This document shows, one piece after another, positions 26,135 to 33,180 of a stretch of DNA of 64,000 nt. Under the pieces are notes generated by a model. The model saw only the letters and a program-made list of their open reading frames with translations. It did not search any database and was not told where the DNA came from. The stretch comes from Aestuariimicrobium kwangyangense DSM 21549. Lineage in GTDB: Bacteria > Actinomycetota > Actinomycetes > Propionibacteriales > Propionibacteriaceae. The stretch spans positions 124,001-188,000 of the forward strand of contig NZ_ATXE01000001.1 of assembly GCF_000421525.1 (NCBI RefSeq), read 5' to 3'. The position numbers were made by a program, and so were the translations under genes. Numbering within the stretch: position 1 is the first letter of the stretch; each line of letters begins with the position of its first letter.

Positions 26135-26695
26135 TCAGCTCAGGTCGAGCCGAGGCAGAGAGGGCCACCGCCACGCTGCCCAGGCGGCCCACGTCTCGTG
26201 TCCGGCCGGGGGATCGGGAATCGGGGCGTAGGCCAACTCGTCGGCACTGGGTGGGATGCAGGCCGCGAGATAACGGTCCTGGTCGGCAGCGCTCATCGGG
26301 AAGGTCTCGTGGGGCACCTCGAGCCAGCGCGCGTCGCAGCGGGCGCGGCGAACCTCCTCGTCCACCCACAGGTGGTGCAGCCGGAAGTCGGCCCCGGCCA
26401 GTCCGGCCAGGTCACGGATGGCCCATCTCTCCTCGGGTGACCAGCAGCCGAAGTCGAGGATCACCGACAGTCCCCCGCGCAGGGCCCGGAATCCGGTCCA
26501 GATCAGGCGTCCTTCGAGCACGTCACGCTTGCCGTCGACATCGGAGACACCGAACAGCGGCTGCATCCACTCGTCGGGGGTCAGCCTCAGCGCGCCCGTC
26601 CGGGTGGCCAGGTCGCGCGCCAAGGTGGTCTTGCCGCTGCCGGGCAGTCCGACGGTCAGGTGGAGGGTGACGGGCTCGCTGGTCATCGGTGACAT
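26135..26695 (-). CDS. P-loop AAA/kinase-like protein
   Basis: 186 residues. Walker A is GLPGSGKTT (residues 16-24) and a Walker B-like VILDFG lies near residue 80. An Arg-rich lid-like region (DEEVRRARCDARWLE) is typical of small-molecule or nucleotide kinases in the zeta-toxin/chloramphenicol-phosphotransferase-like group. Substrate unknown. GGGGAG precedes the first ATG; a second ATG three codons later is possible. Confidence 0.75.
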   Translation of the reverse strand: MSPMTSEPVTLHLTVGLPGSGKTTLARDLATRTGALRLTPDEWMQPLFGVSDVDGKRDVLEGRLIWTGFRALRGGLSVILDFGCWSPEERWAIRDLAGLAGADFRLHHLWVDEEVRRARCDARWLEVPHETFPMSAADQDRYLAACIPPSADELAYAPIPDPPAGHETWAAWAAWRWPSLPRLDLS

Positions 26696-26723
26696 GCTGC
26701 CACTCCCCGTGACAGGTTCGCGA

Positions 26724-27029
26724 TCAGTTCTCCGGATGGCCGAAGTCCATCAGCGGCCAGCCGCCGATGGCCAGGTGCGACGCCACCCGGTGCACGTCAT
26801 CGTCCGATGGCTGCTCGAGCACCACTCGCTGCACCATCCCGCGGATCTGTTCGGGGGTGACGGGCAGCACGCGTTCCTCGACGAGTCGCTGGGCGACGGC
26901 GTCGACCTCGGCCGGGGTGAGCCTGCGTCGCAGCACCTCCATCAGCGGCATCACGTCCTGGGCGGGCACGCCCTGGGGGTACCCAGCCGTCAGCCACCCG
27001 AGGATGCGGGTGATGACGTTGTCGGTCAC
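26724..27029 (-). CDS. DUF3349 protein
   Basis: 101 residues with the DUF3349 signature GYPQGVPAQDVMPLMEVLRRRLT and the closing HLAIGGWPLMD. Structures of mycobacterial members are small helical proteins of unknown function. The GTG overlaps the stop of the upstream membrane protein (GTGA). It is the last gene of a three-gene operon with a phosphate transporter, which suggests an accessory role in phosphate handling. Confidence 0.85.
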   Translation of the reverse strand: MTDNVITRILGWLTAGYPQGVPAQDVMPLMEVLRRRLTPAEVDAVAQRLVEERVLPVTPEQIRGMVQRVVLEQPSDDDVHRVASHLAIGGWPLMDFGHPEN

Positions 27030-27307
27030 AGCTGCGCCATGATCTGCTTGCCGGCCACGATGAAGGCGATGCCCAAGACGACGGCCACCAGCACGACGCC
27101 GAAGCACAGGGTGCTGAGCACCCGGCCCGACATCGACATGGTGCCCGTCTCGACGTGCCCGTCGGCGCTCACCGTGCGGCCCAGGGTGGTGGCTCGCATG
27201 CCCAGCGCGAAGATCGCCGGGACACCGGCTCCGAGCACGAGCGCGACGGCCATCACGGTGGCCAGGTTCCGGGCCATGGCGGCCACGTCGAACTGCATGA
27301 GCGTCAT
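27026..27307 (-). CDS. small two-helix membrane protein of pit operon
   Basis: 93 residues with two transmembrane helices (about 13-35 and 62-84) and no recognised family. The ATG overlaps the PiT stop (ATGA), and its own stop overlaps the DUF3349 start, so the three genes form a tightly coupled unit. It may modulate the transporter; this is inferred from context alone. Confidence 0.75.
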   Translation of the reverse strand: MTLMQFDVAAMARNLATVMAVALVLGAGVPAIFALGMRATTLGRTVSADGHVETGTMSMSGRVLSTLCFGVVLVAVVLGIAFIVAGKQIMAQL

Positions 27308-28545
27308 GCCAACACCTTCGCTTCGCTCGGGGCCCCACCGGCCAGTTGCGTGGCGGGGCCGGTCAGGCCACCGAGGGGACGAGCCGTAGGCACCAGGCCT
27401 CCGTCCCACTCGTCGTTCACGTTGTCGTGGTGGATCGGGTTGCGGCGGGCGCGGCGCAGGATCAGTAGCGAGGCGGCCACGAGCAGCACCACGACGGCAG
27501 CCTCACCTCCCAGACCGGGGACCAGTCGCACGAGCAGCTCGCAGAGGCCCCCCACCAACGCGGCAGCCGGCAGGGTGATCAGCCAGGCCACCACCATGCG
27601 TCCGGCCACCGACCAGCGCACGACAGCTCCGGACTTGCCGACTCCGGTGCCCAGGATCGAGCCCGTCGCGACATGGGTGGTCGACAGCGACATGCCGGCG
27701 TGGGACGAGGACAGGATGATCGCCGCCGAGGCGGTCTCTGCCGCCATGCCCTGGGGTGAGTCGATCTCGACCAGTCCCTTGCCGAGGGTGCGGATGACCC
27801 GCCAGCCGCCCGACCAGGTGCCAGCGGCGATGGCGACGGCGCACAGCACCTTGACCCACCACGGAATGCCCTGGGCGACGGTCCACTGACCCGAGGCGAT
27901 CAGCGCGAGGGTGATCACACCCATCGTCTTCTGAGCGTCATTGGTGCCGTGCGCGAGCGAGACCAGGGAGGCGGAGCCGATCTGACCCCACCGGAAGCCG
28001 CGGGAGCGGGTGTGGTCGGGCACCTTCGCGGCGATCCGGTAGACCAGCCAGGTGCCGACCGCTGCCACCACTCCGGCGACCAGCGGCGCTGCGATCGCGG
28101 GGATGGCGACCTTCTCGAGAATGCCCTCCCACTTCACGGCCGAGGTGCCCAGACCGGCGATGGTGGCACCGATGAGTCCGCCGAACAGCGCATGGGAGGA
28201 CGAGGAGGGAATTCCCAGGAGCCACGTGATCAGGTTCCAGAGCACGCCGCCGACGAGCCCGGCGAGTACGACGCCCAGCAGCACGGTGTGGTCGATCGCG
28301 AGTGGTGCGCCGGTGGGGTCCTGGATCTTGATGACGTCCTTGGTGACGGTGAGTGCCACCTGGATCGACAGGAACGCCCCGACCAGGTTGAGCACGGCCG
28401 ACAGGCCGACAGCCGTGCGTGGCTTGAGCGCCCCGGTGGCGATGGAGGTGGCCATCGCGTTGGCGGTGTCATGGAAGCCGTTGGTGAAGTCGAAAGCCAG
28501 GGCGACGACGATCACCGCCCCCAGGATGATGAGAACTTCGGTCAC
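27304..28545 (-). CDS. pit: inorganic phosphate transporter, PiT family
   Basis: 413 residues, about ten transmembrane helices. The two inverted PiT repeats are marked by DFTNGFHDTANAMA near the N-terminus and AHGTNDAQKTMG in the second half, the phosphate-binding signatures. It imports metal-phosphate with protons or cations. The GTG at 28545 begins directly with the first helix; an upstream ATG at 28596 would add a basic lead not seen in the family. First gene of a three-gene coupled operon. Confidence 0.93.
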   Translation of the reverse strand: MTEVLIILGAVIVVALAFDFTNGFHDTANAMATSIATGALKPRTAVGLSAVLNLVGAFLSIQVALTVTKDVIKIQDPTGAPLAIDHTVLLGVVLAGLVGGVLWNLITWLLGIPSSSSHALFGGLIGATIAGLGTSAVKWEGILEKVAIPAIAAPLVAGVVAAVGTWLVYRIAAKVPDHTRSRGFRWGQIGSASLVSLAHGTNDAQKTMGVITLALIASGQWTVAQGIPWWVKVLCAVAIAAGTWSGGWRVIRTLGKGLVEIDSPQGMAAETASAAIILSSSHAGMSLSTTHVATGSILGTGVGKSGAVVRWSVAGRMVVAWLITLPAAALVGGLCELLVRLVPGLGGEAAVVVLLVAASLLILRRARRNPIHHDNVNDEWDGGLVPTARPLGGLTGPATQLAGGAPSEAKVLA

Positions 28546-28702
28546 ACCAAAATGGTGCGCCCGCCGCGCCCGCGCCACCAAACCGCTGGGAAGCAATCAG
28601 GGGGGTTGTTTGCCCAGTGTTCATCTTGGGCGCAGCGATCTGTGACCAAGATCACCACCGTGGCGACGTCCGAGCCCAGCGTGGGGGCCACCAGAACAGC
28701 AG

Positions 28703-28734
28703 AGGGCCCCGCCGGACGGATCCGGCGGGGCCCT
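28703..28734 (-). terminator. 14-bp perfect hairpin terminator
   Basis: Arms 28703-28716 and 28721-28734 around a CGGA tetraloop, 20 bp after the stop of the isomerase gene at 28754. Confidence 0.85.
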
Positions 28735-28753
28735 GCTGGACGAACGGTCGGCC

Positions 28754-29704
28754 TCAGGCGAGGTGCGACAGATTCGGTTCGATCGACCCGATCAGCGGAC
28801 GAAGGTGGTTGTAGGCAATCCGCAACCCCTCGATGTTCTTCTCGGGGTCACCTCCCCACAGCGGGTCCTCGTGCTCGACCGAGAGGGTGCCGGTGTAGCC
28901 GACCTCGTAGAGCTTGTCGACGACCTTGGCCCAGTCGACGGTGCCACGGCCGGGGATCCGGTAGCGCCACCAGCCCATGTACCAAGGGTTGCCGCCCTTG
29001 TTGATGGTGCCGTAGAAGCCCATCTCGTTCCGCTTGCGCGGGAACAGTTCGAGGTCCTTGGCCTGGGCGTGCACGATGTACTCGGCGAAGGGCTCGATGG
29101 TCTCGACGGGGTCGATGCCGATCCACGTGAGGTGGCTCGGGTCCCAGTTGAGGAACAACCCCAACTCCTTGCACATCCACTCCCACAGTTCCGGGGAGTA
29201 CGCGATGTTTCCGGGGTAACCGTCGGGGTGCCAACCCTCCATCACGCAGTTCTCGATGACGACCTTGACGCCCTTCTCGCCAGCGTGGTCGGTGATCTCG
29301 GGGAAGACCCGCTCCGCCTCCCGCTGGTTCTCGTTGATCGACTTGGCCATGTCACGTCCGATGAAGGTGCCCGCGGTGGGCACCTCCAGGGCCGCGGCCA
29401 TGTCGATCACCTTCTTGAAGTGTTCACGGATCTGGCCCCGCCGCTCGAGGTCACCGTTGAGGTTGTTCTCGTAGTAGGCCAGCGAGGTGATCTCGAGGCC
29501 CGTGCGCTCGCGGATGGCGTTGACCCGCTCGACCTCGGCATCGAGGTTCGAGACGTCGATGTGCGAGGCCTCGAAGTCGCGAGTGGCGGGGCCACCGGGC
29601 CAACAGGCCACCTCGAGGGTCTGGTAGCCCTGTTCGACCGCGTAGTCGGCGATCTGTTCGAGCGACCACGACGGCAGACAGGCCGTCAGGAATCCCAACT
29701 TCAT
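28754..29704 (-). CDS. sugar phosphate isomerase/epimerase (TIM barrel)
   Basis: 316 residues of the xylose-isomerase-like barrel. Metal-site motifs are VIENCVMEGW, LNWDPSHLTW, VHAQAKDLE and SVEHEDPLW. It belongs to a different branch from the barrels at 9035 and 30942. Last gene of a three-gene cluster with a Gfo/Idh dehydrogenase (22 bp upstream) and a second isomerase. A shared pathway for a sugar or cyclitol that is oxidised, then isomerised, is likely; the substrate is not known. Confidence 0.9.
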   Translation of the reverse strand: MKLGFLTACLPSWSLEQIADYAVEQGYQTLEVACWPGGPATRDFEASHIDVSNLDAEVERVNAIRERTGLEITSLAYYENNLNGDLERRGQIREHFKKVIDMAAALEVPTAGTFIGRDMAKSINENQREAERVFPEITDHAGEKGVKVVIENCVMEGWHPDGYPGNIAYSPELWEWMCKELGLFLNWDPSHLTWIGIDPVETIEPFAEYIVHAQAKDLELFPRKRNEMGFYGTINKGGNPWYMGWWRYRIPGRGTVDWAKVVDKLYEVGYTGTLSVEHEDPLWGGDPEKNIEGLRIAYNHLRPLIGSIEPNLSHLA

Positions 29705-29725
29705 GTGCGTGCCTTTCCCGATCCG

Positions 29726-30817
29726 TCAGAAGTTGACCGGCTGGCCCGACTTGGCCGAGGCGTAGATGGCCTCCAGGATCTGGGTCACGACCAGCGCCTG
29801 CTCGGGCTTGACCACCAGTTCGCTCTCGCCCTTGACGGCACCGTAGAAGGCCTTGGCCTCGTTGGTGGCGTCGTTCGCGGCGCCTGCTCCCGGTGAGAAG
29901 AACCGCGAGGTGTCCGACTTGGTGAGCACGGTGCGGCCGGCCACGACATTGTTGATGGTGGCCTGGTAGGCACCACCGTCGTGGTCGAGTTCGACGCCAC
30001 CCTTGGTGCCGGCGAGGGTGACCGCGGCCTCACGCGAGTGCGCGAAGTTGATCGCCCAGGCCGCCTCGAGGAAGATCATGGCGCCGTTCTTCATCTTCAC
30101 GTAGCCGAAGGCTGAGTCCTCGGTCGAGAAGTTGTCCTGCGGGAAGTCCGAACCGGCCTCGCCGTAGGGGATGTCGGCGATCTTGTGGAAGACCGACCCG
30201 TTGACCGACTCGACCTCGTAGTTGTCCATCAGCCACAGCGACAGGTCGAGGGCGTGGGTGCCGATGTCGATCAGCGGGCCACCGCCCTGCTTCTCGACAT
30301 CGGTGAAGACGCCCCAGGTGGGCACGCCACGGCGGCGGATGGCGTGGGCCTTGCCGACGTAGATGTCACCGAGCAGGCCGTCGTCGACAGCCTTGCGGGC
30401 CATCTGCACGTCGTCGCGGTAGCGGTTCTGGTAGCCGATCGACAAGATCTTGCCGGTCTTCTTGGCGGTGTCGACCATCTGCTTGGCCTCGGCCGACGAG
30501 ATGGCCATGGGCTTCTCGCACAGCACGTGCTTGCCGGCCTCGAGGGCGGCACAGGTGATCTCGGCGTGGCTGACGTTCCAGGTGCAGACGTGGATCACGT
30601 CGATGGTCTCGTCGGCCACCACCTGCTTCCAGTCGTTGGTGGTGTAGCTGCCCTCGACGCCGTACTGCGCGATGTACTCGTCGCACTTCTCCTGCTCGAA
30701 GTCGCAGAAGGCGATGATGTCGACGTCGTCGGAGACCGACGCCAGGCCGGGCAGGTGCTTGCCTCGCGCGATGAAGCCGAGGCCGATGATCCCGACGCGG
30801 ATCTTCTTGTCACTCAT
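29726..30817 (-). CDS. Gfo/Idh/MocA family oxidoreductase
   Basis: 363 residues. NAD(P)-binding GIIGLGFIARGKH (residues 9-21), the CEKPMAIS motif, and GGGPLIDIGTHALDLSLW with the catalytic-region Asp and His. AAGGACATTC precedes the ATG at 30817; the upstream open frame is shadow. It is flanked by two TIM-barrel isomerases in one orientation. Similar in kind to, but distinct from, the dehydrogenase at 7914. Confidence 0.92.
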   Translation of the reverse strand: MSDKKIRVGIIGLGFIARGKHLPGLASVSDDVDIIAFCDFEQEKCDEYIAQYGVEGSYTTNDWKQVVADETIDVIHVCTWNVSHAEITCAALEAGKHVLCEKPMAISSAEAKQMVDTAKKTGKILSIGYQNRYRDDVQMARKAVDDGLLGDIYVGKAHAIRRRGVPTWGVFTDVEKQGGGPLIDIGTHALDLSLWLMDNYEVESVNGSVFHKIADIPYGEAGSDFPQDNFSTEDSAFGYVKMKNGAMIFLEAAWAINFAHSREAAVTLAGTKGGVELDHDGGAYQATINNVVAGRTVLTKSDTSRFFSPGAGAANDATNEAKAFYGAVKGESELVVKPEQALVVTQILEAIYASAKSGQPVNF

Positions 30818-30941
30818 GAATGTCCTTATTGAGGGTGTGTTGACGGAACGTGTCTTGACGAAAGGTTTGGTGCTGGAGGGGGTGGTGGTGCGTGGGTGGG
30901 GCCGCAGCGCTGCCGGTCCCGGGGGTGCTGGGAGCGAACTC

Positions 30942-31697
30942 TCAGCGGTTCTGCAGGTAGGCGATCGACGCGACGACCTCGTCGAGGATGTCACCGTCGG
31001 TCTTGTCGAACTCGACCACCCAGGTCTTGTCCTCGGTGGCACCCAGCAGGGTGTCGAGGTCCATGCTGCCCTGCCCGAGCACCACGTTGGCGGGCTGCTC
31101 GTCGTGCTTCTCCCTCGAGAACTCGCGGGTGACGGGGGCGGGGCCGTCCTTGATGTGCAGGTGGGTGACGCGGTCACCCAGACGCTGCACCAGTTCGACC
31201 GGGTCGAGACCGGCCACCGAGACCCAGTAGGTGTCGATCTCGAGCACCACCTCGGGGTCGAGCAGGCTGACGAAGTAGTCGTAGGAGTTGACGCCGTCGA
31301 AGTCGGTGAAGAACTCGAAGTGGTGGTTGTGGTAGCCGACCTTGAGTCCCTCGGGGGCTGCCTTGCGGGCGGCCTCGTTGAGCTGGGTGGCCAGCTCCTG
31401 GATGCCTTCCTTGGTCGTCCACTTCTGGGGATCGAAGAAGGGCTGCACCAGCGTGGTGCCACCGACCTCCTTGAGGGCGGCGACCGAGTTGTCGAAGTCG
31501 CCCAGCAGGTCGGTGTGGGTGGTGGTCACCTTCAGTCCGCGCTTGGCGAGGGCGGCGGGCAGCCACTCCCGGAACTGGGTGATGCCGAAGGGCTCGACCT
31601 CGGTGATACCGGTGCCGGCCACGACATCGAGGGCGTGCTCGGCGTCGCGCTCGAGCTCCTCGCGGATGGTGTAAAGCTGCAGGGACAGATTGCTCAT
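30942..31697 (-). CDS. sugar phosphate isomerase/epimerase (TIM barrel)
   Basis: 251 residues starting MSNLSLQLYTIREEL, the compact branch of the family. Motifs include KVGYHNHHFEF, LEIDTYWVSVAG and HLHIKDGP, providing the Glu, Asp and His metal ligands. It leads the three-gene cluster; a 124-bp gap separates it from the Gfo/Idh gene, large enough for a second promoter. An imperfect 24-bp palindrome lies 66 bp upstream of the ATG. Confidence 0.9.
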   Translation of the reverse strand: MSNLSLQLYTIREELERDAEHALDVVAGTGITEVEPFGITQFREWLPAALAKRGLKVTTTHTDLLGDFDNSVAALKEVGGTTLVQPFFDPQKWTTKEGIQELATQLNEAARKAAPEGLKVGYHNHHFEFFTDFDGVNSYDYFVSLLDPEVVLEIDTYWVSVAGLDPVELVQRLGDRVTHLHIKDGPAPVTREFSREKHDEQPANVVLGQGSMDLDTLLGATEDKTWVVEFDKTDGDILDEVVASIAYLQNR

Positions 31698-31762
31698 GGG
31701 TTCCACTCTTCCTTGACTGGATTCCTCCGCGCAGGAGGACGACGATGTTTCCTGGCTCCATT

Positions 31763-31786
31763 CAAACAGAGTGGCCATTCAGTTTG
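31763..31786. promoter_or_regulatory. 24-bp palindromic operator candidate
   Basis: Arms begin and end CAAAC/GTTTG and meet at TGGCCA; 10 of 12 arm positions are complementary. It lies 66-89 bp upstream of the isomerase ATG and overlaps TACAAA, a possible -10 box on the minus strand. The binding protein is unknown. Confidence 0.5.
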
Positions 31787-31807
31787 TAGCGGGTCCAGCG
31801 TAAACGG

Positions 31808-33034
31808 TCAACCCTCGCTCAGCCCCTCGTCCCCACCCATGGAATGGACGGCCTGGCGGGTCCGCTGGAGGGCCACCTGCAGCCGCGCCCGGTCGCCCGT
31901 ACCGCTGGCCAGGCTCGGGACGACGGGGAGGATCCGGACGGGATGGCCGGGGCTGTAGTGGGTGACCAGCGTCGGTATGTACTCGGCCCTCGACACCTCG
32001 AACCCACCCCCGGAACGCTCGGCCACCGTGAACCGCACCGTGATCCCCTCGTAGCCCCTGGGCACGTCGGTCAGGTGCTGGGCGACCAGGTTGCCCATGC
32101 CGTAGACCACCCAGGTGTGGTTGACCCTGGTGATGGGCTGCACCACGTGCACGTGCTCGCCCACGACCAGGTCGACATCGGACGACGCCGTCAGTCTGCG
32201 CACCAGTTCACGTTGCGCCTGGTTGGGGGCGGTCTGGTACTCGTCCCCACCGTGCATCGACACGACGACGAAGTCGGCCCCCGCCTGCCGGGCGCGGTGG
32301 GCCTGCGCGAGCAGGTTGTCGGCGTCCCACATCGACAGTGACCACTCCCGACCCTTCGGCAGCGGGATGCCGTTGGTGGCGTAGGTGCCCGAGACCAGGC
32401 CGATGCGCACTCCCTGCCGGGTGGTGAGGATCACCGGGGTGGCCCGGGCCGCTGCCGTGGGGAACGTGCCGACGGGTTGCACCCCGTGCTGGCGCAGCAG
32501 GTCATAGGTGTCCTTCAGGCCGCTGAACCCCTGGTCGATGGAATGGTTCGAGGCCGTGGTGCAGGCGTCCCACCCCATGGTCGGGATCCACGCGGCGATC
32601 TGCCGAGGTGCACGGAAGGTGGGATAGCCGACAGGCGCCTGGCCGAGCTTGGCGAACGGCACCTCCTCGTGGCAGACGGCGAGGTCGGCCGACGAGATCA
32701 CGGGCTTCATGGCAGCGAACATCGGGTCGAAGTCGTAGGTGTCGCCCTTGCCGGTGCGGCGATGGTCGTCGGCGGCGGAGAGCCACACGGAGTCATGCCA
32801 CAGCAGGTCGCCGGAGAACACCAGGGTGGCGGCGCGGTGCTGGGCGGTGGTCGACCCGGTGGGGCTCGCCGCCGGGGCGGTCGGCCGTGGGGACCGCTCG
32901 CCGACGGTCGTGCCTGCCGTCGACGGCCTTGTCGTCGCCGAACTCGGGCCGTCCAGCGGGATCCGCGCGCAGCCTGTGACGGCCAGCGCCCCGACCATGG
33001 CCGCGGCCAACCAACGACGGCTCCCGCGTGTCAT
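31808..33034 (-). CDS. CapA-like metallophosphatase lipoprotein
   Basis: 408 residues. Signal peptide with lipobox VTGC (cleavage before Cys22), then a Ser/Thr/Pro linker and the CapA (poly-gamma-glutamate synthesis-type) calcineurin-like fold. Visible motifs are FSGDLLWHDS, ASNHSIDQGFSGL, SMHGGDEY and VGEHVHVVQP. Such surface lipoproteins have been linked to capsule or polymer retention, but many are uncharacterised. GGAGGAGA precedes the ATG. Divergent from the phosphofructokinase gene. Confidence 0.88.
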   Translation of the reverse strand: MTRGSRRWLAAAMVGALAVTGCARIPLDGPSSATTRPSTAGTTVGERSPRPTAPAASPTGSTTAQHRAATLVFSGDLLWHDSVWLSAADDHRRTGKGDTYDFDPMFAAMKPVISSADLAVCHEEVPFAKLGQAPVGYPTFRAPRQIAAWIPTMGWDACTTASNHSIDQGFSGLKDTYDLLRQHGVQPVGTFPTAAARATPVILTTRQGVRIGLVSGTYATNGIPLPKGREWSLSMWDADNLLAQAHRARQAGADFVVVSMHGGDEYQTAPNQAQRELVRRLTASSDVDLVVGEHVHVVQPITRVNHTWVVYGMGNLVAQHLTDVPRGYEGITVRFTVAERSGGGFEVSRAEYIPTLVTHYSPGHPVRILPVVPSLASGTGDRARLQVALQRTRQAVHSMGGDEGLSEG

Positions 33035-33180
33035 CTCGTCGCTCTCCTCCCCGTCAGTGTTCGGGACCATCCTCGACCCCTCGTCCCTCACACGCCCCGG
33101 AGGCCCCACCGGTTGCCCGACTCGACGGCAACTTCTGGCCCACCCTCGGCCCGGACGACGGCGACTGCGACACTGGGGGC

